A stretch of 64,000 nt of DNA from Massospora cicadina (taxonomy: Eukaryota; Entomophthoromycota; Entomophthoromycetes; Entomophthorales; Entomophthoraceae). Both the position numbers and the translations under genes were made by a program. Positions 19,944 through 30,888 of the stretch are shown here, one piece after another. The stretch is taken from assembly GCA_022478985.1 (NCBI GenBank), contig JAKSZP010012261.1:1-64000 (forward strand). The letters run 5' to 3'. A model generated the notes under the pieces. It worked only from the letters and a program-made list of their open reading frames with translations, was not told where the DNA came from and did not search any database. The stretch's first letter is position 1. Each line of letters begins with the position of its first letter.

Positions 19944-19957
19944 GTCCTCATTGTCTT

Positions 19958-21256
19958 TTAGCGCAACTCCTTGTTGGTTGGTGAGAACGCCCAGGTGACG
20001 GAAGGTACTGCGCTCAGGTTCAATACCAAATGGTGGGGGAAGGTGGGGGAGCTGACCTGTACAACTGTTGTCTTGGAGGTGTTGACCATGGCTTTGGACG
20101 CCTTGGTGTACCTCTCAATGGTCACAGCAGCGAGGGCAACATCCCCAGGGCAGCCAAATGCAATGGCAGTGTCATCTGCAAATGCCATGGTGCGTGTGGG
20201 GGCTTTACCTGGGACCATAATCCCTGTTAGTTTGTCCTGTAAGGAGGCCAAGAGGGGGTCAAGGGTGATGTTAAAAAGGATAGGGCTCAGGGGGTCCCCT
20301 TGCCGGAGACCTTGTCCAACTGGTACTGCCACTGTAAAACCCATTGGCGCCAGGACTCTGGTGTGGAGCTGGTCATAGAGCGCTGATATCCAGCGCCTAG
20401 CTGCGGGTGGGAGATGGAAGCGGTCCAGGGAAGCATCAATATACTTCCAGGCTACCTGATCATATGCTTTCTCTATATCCAGGAGAGCCACAAAGCCATT
20501 CACCTTACAAGAGTTAGCAGTCAAAGTCACGTGAAGGTCATTATAGTTGTCCCATAACGACCTCCCCGGAATAAAACCGTGCTGGGATGGGGAGAGGTGA
20601 GGTGACACCCATTTGGTGATGCAGTTGGCCAGAAGCTTTGTGAAGAGCTTGTGGTCTGTGTTGATCAACGCTATGGAGCGCCAGTTCTCCAGGTTCTCAC
20701 GGTCTGACTTCTTGTGAGTGAGGGTCATGATTGAGCCTCTGGAGTCGGAGAGGACCTCGCCATTCACCAAGAGTGCAGCGAAGAGGTCGCGGAGGGTTCT
20801 GGCTATCACTGCAGGTTCAAGAAGGTACACCTCGAAGGGTATTCCATCTGGGCCTGGGGCTTTAAGCCGTGGGGATTTCAGAAGGGTTTCCATCACCTCC
20901 TGGATGGAAATAGGCGCCAGTAGAGCCTCATCAGCCCGTGGGTCAATGGGCGGCTCTGGAGCCCGCCACAGGAAGTCTTGGATGTCCGATGGGTCCACCT
21001 GGGTGGCATGGAAGAGGCTGGAGTAGAAGCGGTGTAGTTCCTGCGTGATTCCCTCCTTATCTGAAGTGGTTGTAGTGCTAATCTTCAGTGCAGTAATATC
21101 CTGCGCTGTTGACCAGGCTTTCTGTTTTTGAAAGAAGAAGCGGGAGGGGCGTTCCCATTGAGCATAGTAATGAGATGTTGTAAAGTTTGCTGCCCATTCT
21201 TCCTGCAGTGTGAGCTCCAAGCGGAGTGCTTCCTGCGCCGCTTCCCAGTCTTCCAA
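19958..21256 (-). pseudogene. LINE1 reverse transcriptase
   Basis: An open frame of 432 codons covers the whole RT. Ordered motifs: KAPGPDGIPFEVY, ENWRSIALINTDHKLFTKLL, SQHGFIPGRSLWDN, FVALLDIEKAYDQVAW, VGQGLRQGDPLSPILFNI, and MAFADDTAIAF with the catalytic F-A-D-D. The remaining part reads KASKAMVNTSKTTVVQ, the usual G-L-x-x-N-x-x-K-S-like segment. The domain looks intact over its full length, with frame breaks only upstream and downstream. It would copy its own RNA at the nicked target. Confidence 0.9.
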
Positions 21257-21393
21257 CCATCTGGGAGAGGGCGAAGGCTAACAGTTTCGCTCCAGATGTC
21301 TGATTCTGGCTTCTGTTCTTTTGACTCTGGCGCGAGCTGCAGTCATCTGGGCTTTGGCACAGTTGTAAGCAACGCGGGTGATGCCCTCCTTGG

Positions 21394-22290
21394 TCACCGT
21401 CCATCTAGCCTTGTGGTCAAGAAGGTGGGGTGGGGGGAGGTGAGAGTCTCCCGGATGGTCATAGACAGCTTCTCCTTAGTGAAGGGGTTGTTGAGAAGAG
21501 CTGGGGCAACCCTAGGCCAGAACCTATGCGACAGTCTAAGTGTGGTGGTGAGGACAACGGTGAGTGACCTGTGATCACTCAGATGGTTGTCACGAGAGAT
21601 GGGAGAGGAGACGCGGCCAATTAGCAGGGGGCCAATCAGTGCCATATCTATGCGTGACGCTGACTGGAAATCTCCTCCATCATACTGGATCCTAGTCATG
21701 CAACCTAGGCCAGACGCGGAGGGTGGAAGCGCATCTATAAAGCTACTCAGGTGAAGGAATTCCTGGAGGCGACTTGATCCAGGGCATTCCTTTGCTGCAG
21801 GGGGGTAAGAGTCATGGACGCGACTTATGGTTGTGTTGAAATCTCTTAAGAGGACTGTATTCCGTGGGAGATTGAGTTGGACGTGCTCTTCTAAGAGCCA
21901 ATTTTGCTCCTGACCTGCATTAGGCAGGTAGATGCTTGCAGCGAAGAAGGAGAAGTCAGGAGTGGTGAGTTTGGCCAGTATGAGGTGGCCACCTAGATAT
22001 TGTGAAGAAGAATGGGTTTTAACCTGGGGATTTAAAACAATAAGGGTGGCATGGTTTGTCCAGAAGGAGTTGCCTTCAAACTGTTCATTCCATGCAGATT
22101 GTTCGTGGGGAGGATATGGGGCTCCTGGACAGCAGCGATGTCAATTTGTGCTGACCTGAAGTTTCAGAGGAGGTGGGCTCTCCACTTAAAGTCCCGCAAC
22201 CCATTTGCATTGATGGATTGCAGGGCCAGGGTGCTGCCATGGGGACTCATAGCTGTTCCCCTCCATGTCCTGGGGGTTGCCAGCGCTTAA
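21394..22290 (-). pseudogene. LINE1 ORF2 endonuclease (APE type)
   Basis: The frame 21394-21699 holds FQSASRIDMALIGPLLIG and RDNHLSDHRSLTVVL, the S-R-I-D and S-D-H motifs of apurinic-type LINE endonucleases. Upstream, in another frame, QIDIAAVQEPHILPTN is the E-containing motif, and STLALQSINANGLRD at about 22240 is the usual start of the domain. Frameshifts break it into three pieces. This enzyme would nick the target for primed synthesis. Confidence 0.8.
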
Positions 22291-22336
22291 ACCTGCTTCT
22301 GTGAGGTGGCTAGTTTTGAGTCCTTTAGTTTGACTA

Positions 22337-23661
22337 TTAGCTGCAATCTGTGAGGAGCGTCAAGGGTTCTGAGGGGAAGGAGAGGGTGGGGGTGGAGGAC
22401 CCAGTAAGCCAGCCTAGGATACTGCCCCCACTCCGTTGCAGGGGAAGGACCTGAGGGTGCTCAATGGTGACCTCCGCGGTGTCCCCATTTGATGAGTCTG
22501 AGTCCATATTCACTTCCTCTAACACTGCAAAGGATCCACATGAAATGGACTGTGGGGTTAGGGTAGGACTCTTTGAGGTGGCACTTCTACCGCAGGCCAC
22601 AGGTTGCCAGTCCATGCTGGTGGGTATAGCTCCATTGGGAGCTGAGGGCTGATGCGATAAATCGCTGGTAGAGGTTGGTGGGGGTGCCGCGGAGCCCTGA
22701 GTGGGGGTGGCTGATGAGGGGCACCCTGTGGGAGATGCCTTGCACTTGGTGAGAGAGGGAGTTGACTCTGGGAGATTGGAGGGGGTGCCCACTGGAAGGG
22801 GGCATGAGCACAAAGGTATCCCATACCAATAGTGGGGTTAGCTGTTTCAACTGCTAGGCGTAAGGCCTCAGGGGACAGGTCTTGAATGGGAACCCATTGT
22901 ATGGGTTGTAGAATTGCTGCTGCAGCCACGTGGGATCATTTTTGGCCTGGTTTAGGCCCCTGGGTGGTGGCTTAGAGGGCTTGTTTTTGAGCTATGCAGC
23001 CACTATACAAGTGTCCAAGGGCATTACACCATGAACACCGGGGGCGCACCTGATCAGGGTTGACAAAAAAGATCTCAGGGCATGCCCCAACTACCGCCAC
23101 ATGAGGAATAACCTCAATGTTGCAGGATACAGTGGGGGAGGGGATGAACGATGCCCTAGCAGTGTGAGCTCTTTGAGTGGGAGCATAGTAAGAGGGGATA
23201 CTAAAGTCCACTGAAAGAACAGACCCAAACTCTATTAAACTATGATGGAGTGCCAGTCTAAGAGACTCAGGATCAACAGTTGTTGGTAGGTTAGAAAAAG
23301 TAACCCATGAAATTTTCTCCAGGTGAGAGCATGTGTGGGAGATATGAAGAGATCCACATGGAATAATGACCTGGAGGGTGGCAGCATGGTCAGCAAGGGC
23401 AGCTTCAGTGAAGCCCATATTGATATAGTAGCCCTCCACTGATTCATAGATGGTGGTGTTAATTAGGAATATCTCCGCAATTGCTGCAAAGTATGAGAAG
23501 TAATCCTCTGTATAGAATTCAACAGGGTTATGCCCATAATAAAGGCAAATTATGTGGGAGAGGGTTGAGCGAGGTAGAGCTTTTTGTGCTCTAGTTTCAG
23601 CCCATTTCTTCTTAACATCAGCAATAAATACCACTTCACGGGGATCAGCTTTGGGTAGCAT
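22337..23661 (-). pseudogene. LINE1 ORF1 C-terminal half with zinc knuckle
   Basis: The frame 22972-23661 reads ISWVTFSNLPTTVDPESLRL then HHSLIEFGSVLSVDF, resembling an RNA-recognition fold, and ends with RCSWCNALGHLYSGC, a C-x2-C-x4-H-x4-C knuckle. The pattern fits LINE ORF1 proteins of the RRM plus CCHC type. The segment 22337-22929 is a proline- and serine-rich tail in two frames. ORF1 proteins bind the LINE RNA. Confidence 0.75.
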
Positions 23662-25005
23662 TGGTGCCAGAGGTTTTTGCCATGCCCCAGTGGCTCCTTA
23701 TATATATTTGTATTTGCTTTGGGCTGCAATTGCAGGTTGAGTGTGAGCTGGTGGTTTGAACAAGTTTGTGGAGTTCCCTTGTTGCTGGAATGTTACAGCA
23801 GTTTCTGGTATCATATTAAATTGAGGGGTGGATTGTTGGGCCTCACTAAATTGGGGAGGCCTATCCAGATTGGAATTAACTCCAGCCAATTAGGAGGAGG
23901 GCAATATTTTATCACCATCCCAATCTATTTGGGTAAATTCAGCCTGAGTATTTGCTATGATTTTGTGGGCAAAACTCACTGGCTGATTGGTGAATTGGTT
24001 ATATTCAGCATATGGAGATAAAGTGCCAACTTGAGAAGTGCTGATTATAGGGTTTAAATGTGATAGGTGAGATTGGAACTAGTGTGAAGTTCCATAATCT
24101 GAACCATTTGAATCCCCATTGGGAAGAGTAGATTGTCCCAATTTGGTGCTTAGTGAACCAGAATGTGTGGCTAATCCAACCTTACATCCGAGGGTTTGGG
24201 GGTCAGGTGATTGTTGGGCCTCGCTAAATTGGGGAGGCCTATCCAGATTGGAATTAACTCCAGCCAATTGGGAGGAGGGTGATATTTCATCACCATCCCA
24301 ATCTATTTGGGTAAATTCAGCCTGAGTATTTGCTATGATTTTGTGGGCAAAACTCACTGGCTGATTGGTGAATTGGTCATTTTCAGAATATGGAGATAAA
24401 GTGCCAACTTGAGAAGTGCCAATTATGGGGTTTAAATGGGATGGGTGAGATTGGAACTGGTGTGAAGTTCCAAAATCTGAACCATTTGAATCCTCATTGG
24501 GAAGAGTAGATTGTCCCAATTTGGTGCTTAGTGAACCAGAATATATGGCTAATCCAACCTTACATCTGAGGGTTTGGGGGCCAGGTAGCTGGGTATCACC
24601 CCTCATGGAGGGAGCCAGAAACATGGCATCAGTAATAATAGATGGGGCTGAATTAGCTGACACAATGGGGGAGGTGAATGCCTGGATGGGCTGAGTTGCA
24701 TTCAACTGAGCAGGTGCTATTAAAACAGTGTGGGTGATAGCCTCCTTGGTTGGAGGGGGCCCAGCGGGTTGGTGGGAGGCAGCGCACACAGAGCTGTTAG
24801 GCGTGCAGGTTGCAGAAGTGCGATCAGGTGAACTGGTGCTAGTTGAAATAGCTCCAGGTTGGGGGTGGTGCCTGCTTTCATGGCTGCTGCTTGAGAGCGG
24901 GTGATTCTGGTTGACCCTGAGGTGGGTAACCAAGGGTTGCTTCGTTTGGGGTGGTGCTGGCTCGTTTGGCAAAGCCTGCGGGTTTATTTGCGGGGTTTCC
25001 ACCAT
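23662..25005 (-). pseudogene. LINE1 ORF1 N-terminal half, with in-frame duplication
   Basis: The start is the ATG at 25005: MVETPQINPQALPNEPAPPQ, 103 nt inside the element's 5' end. The protein is proline-, serine- and threonine-rich with no recognised domain. From 24586 to 23831 (minus sense) a 378-bp unit is duplicated in frame. The first copy includes EFTQIDWDGDEISPSSQLAG and NSNLDRPPQFSEAQQS. The frame is lost near 24079, so it joins the downstream ORF1 half only after a stop. Confidence 0.7.
23831..24586. repeat. 378-bp tandem duplication in LINE1 ORF1
   Basis: GATTGTTGGGCCTC starts at 23831 and again at 24209, and the following 375 bases match with about a dozen differences. The period is an exact multiple of three (126 codons). 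The second copy ends near 24586 with CATCTGAGGGTTTGGGGG. Confidence 0.9.
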
Positions 25006-25124
25006 ATTTGCTAATAGTTTTTATAAATCTCTTTAGTGGAGCTAAATTTCAGGCTGAATTGATTTTCAAAAAGTGATACTTAGCAGAAAGAGAGACTTCT
25101 CAAATAGCATATCTAGAACACCTT

Positions 25125-26333
25125 AAGACTTTGAAATATCTGTGTGAAGCAGGTGTAAAAACGTTTTTCCTATCTCATTAAAGCTTTAATTTTTACGTTT
25201 TTAAATATGTCTTGATTTCTATATATTTATTCTTTCTGCACACCTAACTCAAGGGAAAACTTAAGTTTTCACCGAAATATTAGCTGAAGGTAGCTCCTTC
25301 ACCGAGGCAGCAAGATCTGATATATACGAAGTGCACCAAATTGCGTTTCGCGAAAATTGGCAAAATCGTGTAATTCCTACCATCCACCACCTATAGCTGA
25401 AAACTGAATTAGAAACTTTTCAAATGTTTAACCCCCAATTTAAATATATTTCAAGTTTTAAAATTAACTTCTATCTCTTTTAGTAGTGACGCTTTTTGTG
25501 CTAGATAAAATATAGTGCAGGTAGGGTTGGCATATTTGAGGTATATTGAAAGTTGAAAATTGTTATTTTCGAAATAGTCCAAAATACTCAATGACAATGT
25601 TTTAGCGTTAAGACCATTCGCTTAGTTAACTGCTTATGATTTAGCATCTATCATTATAGAACAGTTGTTGTATCTACTGCAAGGATTTAAACATCTTCAA
25701 GCGCTGAAAATGTATGGCTCTATATTTGGGTTTTATTTTATGCTTAATATATGGTTCTTTTTCAGTTGATGTTTTCTAGCATCATGATCTCTTAAAAATT
25801 TTTACTCTTAAGTTGTTTGAAATATCTGGTATGCCCTTTTTGAATCATGACTATTTCTAACCTTTGGGCGATAGTTTCGATAATAAATTGTGTATATAGC
25901 TTTAGGTTTCATTAAACTACTAGAATCAACATGTAAACTTGAGTTCTATGGGCAAATACTTTTAGTTTTTAAAACAACTCAATTTTCACCATTTTAGCTT
26001 GGTTTTGAAAGAAATCATGGTGTTTAGTTTCGAATAAAATTATAAGGCTGTTCTCTACTTAAAAATCGAATATCTTTAACCTAAAGTAACATTTCAATTT
26101 TGTAAAACTTTTTATTTTCAAACAGGGTATGTTATTTATTTCTTTTTATAGCCTAAAATGGAGTCATTATTTTATTTGAGATTTTAAGCTGAGCTTGCTC
26201 AAATCGTAGTGTTTTTTGAACTCATTATTGTGTATTTTAAATTTATAACAAGTTATAGTGCTAATTATAATTACTGGTATGCCTGTATTAAGTTACTTTC
26301 TCGAGCGGATTCTTGACACGATCTTAGGAAAAT
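25125..26333. other. AT-rich spacer upstream of the host gene
   Basis: I see no long frame, repeat or RNA gene. It contains long A/T runs and probably holds the promoter of the gene at 26334. No clear TATA box can be singled out in such AT-rich DNA. Confidence 0.5.
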
Positions 26334-27692
26334 ATGACTGAAAATAAAGCATCTGATAGCAAACGTTCGTTGGCAGATGCTGAGTCCCCAGATAACAAAA
26401 AGCTTAAAGCCGATGATGTTATTGAAAAAGAATCGGAACTGGTTGTTCCCCTCGCCGAAGACGACAACGACTTTGCCCAACTCAAAGAGTATTACGCCGA
26501 AGCGCTAGAAATTATTGGTAAACTTTTAAGGCGACCGAGCTAACTTTGTGGTAGAAACTGAGCCCAAACGTGGCATAGAATTGATTCAGGTGACAATTAA
26601 TGAAGCCGATCGACTCCTTCGCGAGTTTTACGAAGTGAGTCCTCAACTGTTTGATGGTGAATTCTATCTCGTTTTTGGAAGCAGTTTATTTTTGCTCGGG
26701 CAAAATGACAAGCAAGAACATTACCGAGGAGCTCGAATTTTTGGAAGTGGCACTTGACAGACTCAATTCAGCGCTTGAGCTGAGTACAGACGACCTTTTG
26801 CTTGAAGTGAAACTCGCGCTCGCAAAGGCCTTGTATCATAAGGTAGTTTTAATAATGAACTTGTTTGACCTTTAGGCCGGATTGTTGATGCAGCTCGCAG
26901 GTCATGATTCGGACGAGAAGGAACAAGGTGTATTGGATTCTGCGGCTGCTTTGTTGGATGAAGCCTCCTTGCATCTTGAGTTTGCCATAACATGCTTGTT
27001 TGATGGCAAAGAATCGCCCTCTGGTCGGTTTATTGAGCCCATTGAGGAGTCACTATATGTGTTGGAGCACGCCCAACTTCTTGCCGATCGAGAGCCGTCG
27101 TGGGAACGCTGCAGCCGACGCAACCAATGGTGTCAGAAGCTTTTTGAGATTGCGCTGGCCAGTAAGAATGGTTTCCTTGCCCACTGAATTTGTAAGATGC
27201 TGTCACTAAGCTCAGGGCCAACCTGGGAGTTGCCGCGTGTCTTCTTTCGATGGTCAACTATTACTTTGATCATGAACCGTTGGAAGATGATTCCGATAGC
27301 GAAGGAGAACAAGACTCGGATCAGGCCTTGCTCATTGACGAAATGAATCCTTCCAAGCTTAATGATACTCTTACCAATGGTAATACTGTAATTTAAACTA
27401 AGCATTTTAGCTCTCGATCGCTTGAATGCAGCTATTGGCTTACTTGGAAATAACTCTGTTGATACAAAGGCACGCGCTTACCTAATGGTACCTTTAATTT
27501 GCAACCTTTTAACCCATTTAGCGAGGCGAGACTCACCTCAACCTCGGTAACTTAGTTACTGACGAGTCAAAAGAACTCGACTTTTACCGCAGAGCCGTAC
27601 AAGATTTTCAAATGGTAAAGGAACTCCAACCAGATGACCTTCTTCCAGACTCTTTTCAATCCTTTTTAGAGGAGTGGGCCGATCAGCTTTAA
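26334..27692 (+). CDS. Ett1/Nro1-family protein (host gene, five short introns)
   Basis: Six exons: 26334-26517, 26555-26842, 26876-27161, 27197-27379, 27411-27487, 27522-27692. Introns are 37, 33, 35, 31 and 34 nt, all GT...AG; the first has CTAAC 10 nt before its end. The protein of about 395 residues starts MTENKASDSKRSLADAES, continues ALEIIETEPKRGIELIQVTI and NEADRLLREFYEVSPQL, and ends RGETHLNLGNLVTDESKELD ... SFQSFLEEWADQL. Helical TPR-like repeats, an acidic stretch (LEDDSDSEGEQDSDQ) and the F-x-x-F-L-x-E-W end fit the fungal Ett1/Nro1 family. Budding-yeast Ett1 affects translation termination; fission-yeast Nro1 binds Ofd1. One extra base, most likely in AAAA at 26702-26705, breaks exon 2. 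It may be an assembly error. Confidence 0.75.
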
Positions 27693-29186
27693 CTCTGCTT
27701 ACATAGAACATACAGATTTATTCATTAATTTTATTTTTGGTTATTTATCGATCTCCCAATACTAGTTTTAGAAAATTACATTGGAGGCAAGCTTACTGTT
27801 AAATAGTTCTTATATTATGCTCCTCGTTTACTACATATTCTACCGGCGCTGGAATCCAGTTAGCTGATAAATAAGAATTGATTAAAACCAAGGAGACATG
27901 ATAGTATATGGCAAAGTAGAGATAGTAATAAAAATTTATTCTGATAATATGATGGCAAAATTTAAACTAACGCTTCAAAATCCACAATCTTGCAAAGTCT
28001 CATTATTAGGATAGAAATGAAATATCTAAAAGTAGACAAATTAGTTAGGTATAAAAAAGCAACTAATATTCTCTTAAAGGTAAACATATTACCAAAAGAA
28101 GAATATTATTACAATTGGGTGAATGTTGGATTTTTATTTTACTAAATAAATTATCAAACTAGCTTAATTTAACTCTGAGCTATTTTTCCATGAAGTAACA
28201 ATTATGAGTCTGGATGTGCTTATACAAAATGCAAGAGCACACAAAAAATGACACTCTGATCTGTCAATATTGGTGAAATGCATTAGGTATCCAAATTTGT
28301 GTTTATTATTTAATAACCCTTGGGATAACCAGTATAATATTGCACGCTGACACATGATTTTGGATAGTCAAGACCTTTCCTTTAGATCTTGTAAGGGTTT
28401 AAACTCCTGATTCAATTATAATTATGGGAGCTTAAAGCAAATTTTTAACAAATTAAAATCTGAGTAGTGCAAGGCTCAAGTTGAATCATTAAGTCTAATA
28501 TGTCACAATAATCTTGTGCTAAGCCATCTAGAGTTTACCCCAGTTTTTAATACTAGGTGGTCCCATCCCCATAAGTCTAACCAAATTTCTATTAGTAGGC
28601 TACAGTTATAAGAACAATGATAAAGCTTAGCATTTTACCTGATAGTTACCATATGTAAATATTAATTTTATAGAGGACAGAGATATTTGCTCTCTAAATT
28701 TACTGCTCAAGCATATTAACCAGTTACAAGAAGCTAGGGTAGCTTATTGGTATTGTGAGGTTTCAATTTAAAAAATAGATTGCTATGAAACTGACCCAAT
28801 CTTTACAATTTTTAATAGATAGACTTATTATTGAAAAAACTGGGCCTTCAACTTGGGTTCATAAACAATCTCAAGAGAGCTTAGGGTTCCAGAAACAGTC
28901 ATTTGCATAATTATTTATAAATAAAGAATTATAAACTAAGTGAGAACAGAAATTAAAAATTTTAAAGATTACATAGTAAAAATGCAGAAAAAGCATATCT
29001 GTCTAATGGAGGTGGCACTATGAGAAGAGAGGGGGTGCAGGAAATCATCTTAGTTGTATGCAGCAATGTTTCTATATCAAAATTCAAGATTATCTACAAG
29101 GCTTTCATATAGAAATAATTGTATTTTATGGGCCAAAGGGTGTACAACATATACTAAAGGCTATAAAGTAGCTAAAGTCTATAGAG
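27693..29186. other. AT-rich spacer between host gene and element C
   Basis: No supported gene. The frame at 28164-28355 has no motif. It contains one short match to the LINE1 3' tail (28543-28571). The rest shows A/T runs only. Confidence 0.5.
28543..28571 (-). repeat. Short LINE tail remnant
   Basis: GTTTTTAATACTAGGTGGTCCCATCCCC resembles the LINE1 3' end at 18653-18680 (TTTTTTAGTACTAGATGGTC...). It is likely a 5'-truncated insertion of a few tens of bases. No target duplication is obvious. Confidence 0.45.
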
Positions 29187-29988
29187 TGTCACAGTTAGTG
29201 ACATATTTTCTGGAATTAACTGCCCTTTTAAAGCCAAGTCCAACAAGCCCTTGGGGCAGAGACCAGAACCCCCAAGGGTCACCAATGACCTATCTAAGGT
29301 CATTGACAAAAATGGGTTTTGGTTTTACCAGCCAGGGCTGAGGAAAATGGCTTAGTTGAGGCAAAGGCCCAGGCAGGAATCAAACTCAAGACCCAGAAAA
29401 TCACAAGATATGAGGTTATAAAATCTGGCAAAATTCAAAATTTTTTAATTTTGTTGAAAAATGATAAATTTGTAGCTCACATCAGATTCAAACAACCACT
29501 GGAATCTTTGTGAAGCAACCACCTATAAATTAAGTCCCAAGATGAGAAAGGCTTTGCTTTTCTCAAATACAAAGATCATTTTAATAAAGTTTAGGATTTT
29601 GGGCGCATTTCCTGTATTTTGGTTTTTCTAAAAAAATACAACTCTGCAAAGTTCTGCAATGGCTGGAGTCCGTTTTCCGCTCTGTTTTGCCTCTACTGTT
29701 GTACCTGAGTCCTCCACCTACTCCACCACCTATTCCGCCAGCTCTGCCTCCTCCTATTGTGCTGCCTTTTGCCCTAGATTTTTCGCCACCCTTCCCAGCT
29801 CCCATGGCCTCATGTCCCTGATGATTGTGGCCAGTTTGGTATGCGTTTTGTTTCACAGATCTATTTGGAAACACAATAATGAGTGTTTAGGACATCTCTT
29901 CATTTTGTTTGGTCACTTGGCCTTGTTGGCACACCTTTGGCCTGTGTCTTTCCCTACAGCGACCTCCTGCGCTCCAGTTTCCCTGACA
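29187..29988 (+). repeat. Element C 5' LTR
   Basis: U3 runs from 29187 to about 29555 and carries the KRWV-type peptide frame, broken by a one-base deletion near 29309 relative to the 3' copy. TATAAAT lies at 29524-29530; the predicted RNA start GCTTTTCTCAAAT is at 29556. R-U5 has the hydrophobic frame starting at 29659. Confidence 0.93.
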
Positions 29989-30150
29989 TTATCTGAGAAA
30001 AGCCTAGATTTTTTCATGATTTCTTCCACTGTTGGGTGGCTAGAGTTAGCCCAATCCTCTCAGAGTTGTCACCTGTTGAAGCGGTCCACTGGGCTGGTAC
30101 ATTTGTATCCCTTCTGGCCTTGTTTGTTACCTTCCTCAAAAGGTATGTGA
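29659..30150 (+). CDS. LTR-initiated hydrophobic protein (element C)
   Basis: The frame starts at an ATG about 100 nt after the predicted RNA start, runs 110 codons to the LTR end, crosses the primer-binding site and stops at 30150 (163 residues). It begins MAGVRFPLCFASTVVPESS, has a Ser/Ala/Tyr-rich stretch, then GLMSLMIVASLVCVLFH and LGHLFILFGHLALLAHLW, two good candidate membrane helices, and later SLDFFMISSTVGWLEL. Placement and character match frames in elements B and D, but the sequences are not alignable by eye. The 3' LTR copy (36019-36220) ends in a stop at the end of the first helix. The recognisable capsid lies further on, at 30889. Confidence 0.5.
   Translation: MAGVRFPLCFASTVVPESSTYSTTYSASSASSYCAAFCPRFFATLPSSHGLMSLMIVASLVCVLFHRSIWKHNNECLGHLFILFGHLALLAHLWPVSFPTATSCAPVSLTLSEKSLDFFMISSTVGWLELAQSSQSCHLLKRSTGLVHLYPFWPCLLPSSKGM
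29991..30003 (+). promoter_or_regulatory. Self-priming primer-binding site, element C
   Basis: ATCTGAGAAAAGC, two bases after the LTR, is the exact reverse complement of GCTTTTCTCAGAT at 35917-35929 in the 3' LTR. That segment starts 32 nt after TATAAA (35885-35890), the place expected for the RNA 5' end. The 5' LTR copy has one change (CAAAT). Tf1-type elements prime from their own RNA end in this way. Confidence 0.8.
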
Positions 30151-30888
30151 GGGTGTTGCATGGCTCCCCTCACTCAAGACGCTCATAAAGTGTGCAGCAC
30201 CTGTAATGAACAGTATTAAGCCATTCATTACATTTTGATTCCGGTTCAGATTTTCTGAATCCAAATCAATTTGTTTAAAAAGATTTTTGGTGTTTGTCAG
30301 GTTCAGGCGCTGGGTTGTGCCTCAAAGAATTATTGATTAGGCTCTTGCAAGCCAAATCAATGGTTTGGGTGAGGCCCCAGAAGGGCGACCTTTAAGGTTG
30401 AGCCCGCGCAATTCTGAACTTCATTTGGAATACTCTCTTACTCTCTGGTGGCCTTGGGGCCACCCTTACCTTATCTTACCTGATAATCCGCGCACAACAA
30501 GTTTTTGTTGCATCAACAAAAACTTATTTTTGGGGTTTGATCTCCCTCAAATATCCTGTCTTTTCCTTGGTGTGTTTGTGGAATCAGATTATTAGGATCC
30601 CATTCATCAGCAACTTTTTATTTAATAATAAATAAAATAAGATTAATTCTGAGGTTTGCAACCTCGCTTACCTATTTCACCTTTTTCTTGCTTCGAATTT
30701 TCCTAATTCTGAGGTTTACTAACTTTAGAGTCCAGCTCACACTGGAAGCTCGGTGTGAATTGTGTCAAACCTAAGGTAAGATGGCGATCAGAAACTGGGA
30801 CGTTTCTGACCATTACAGCACCTGCCACCACTAGTCTCACTCTCCACTTTTCATGTGATTCCAACTTTTTAAAGAAATCTTCAACCCG
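30151..30888 (+). other. Element C leader/gag region, poorly resolved
   Basis: Several frames with stops; no domain recognised until about 30740, where MAIRNWDVSDHYSTCHH and, further on, FQLFKEIFNPLSSLRACQ read toward the capsid frame. It probably encodes the N-terminal part of Gag. Confidence 0.4.

Larger units (their letters stand above)
18653..25107 (-). mobile_element. LINE1: near full-length non-LTR retrotransposon
   Basis: A 17-bp target duplication CATATCTAGAACACCTT lies at 18636-18652 and 25108-25124. On the minus strand the order is ORF1 (with zinc knuckle), endonuclease, RT, and a C-terminal zinc region, ending in an A-rich tail (ACTAAAAAAA). The length is 6455 bp, typical of a complete LINE. 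Several frame breaks are present. The 17-bp duplication and tail are hallmarks of target-primed reverse transcription. Confidence 0.92.

Noticed and set aside
18858..21026. Several plus-strand frames of 100-135 codons over LINE1
   Set aside because: They are antisense to a well-supported RT and endonuclease on the minus strand, with GC-rich codons that keep antisense frames open by chance.
22051..22652. Plus-strand frames over LINE1 ORF1/ORF2 junction
   Set aside because: No motif and antisense to recognisable LINE coding sequence.
26671..26716. An additional 46-nt intron in the Ett1/Nro1-like gene to absorb the frame error
   Set aside because: It would restore the frame, but its GTTTTT donor is poor and it would remove FGSSLFLLG, which looks like conserved family sequence. 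A one-base indel in an A-run is simpler.
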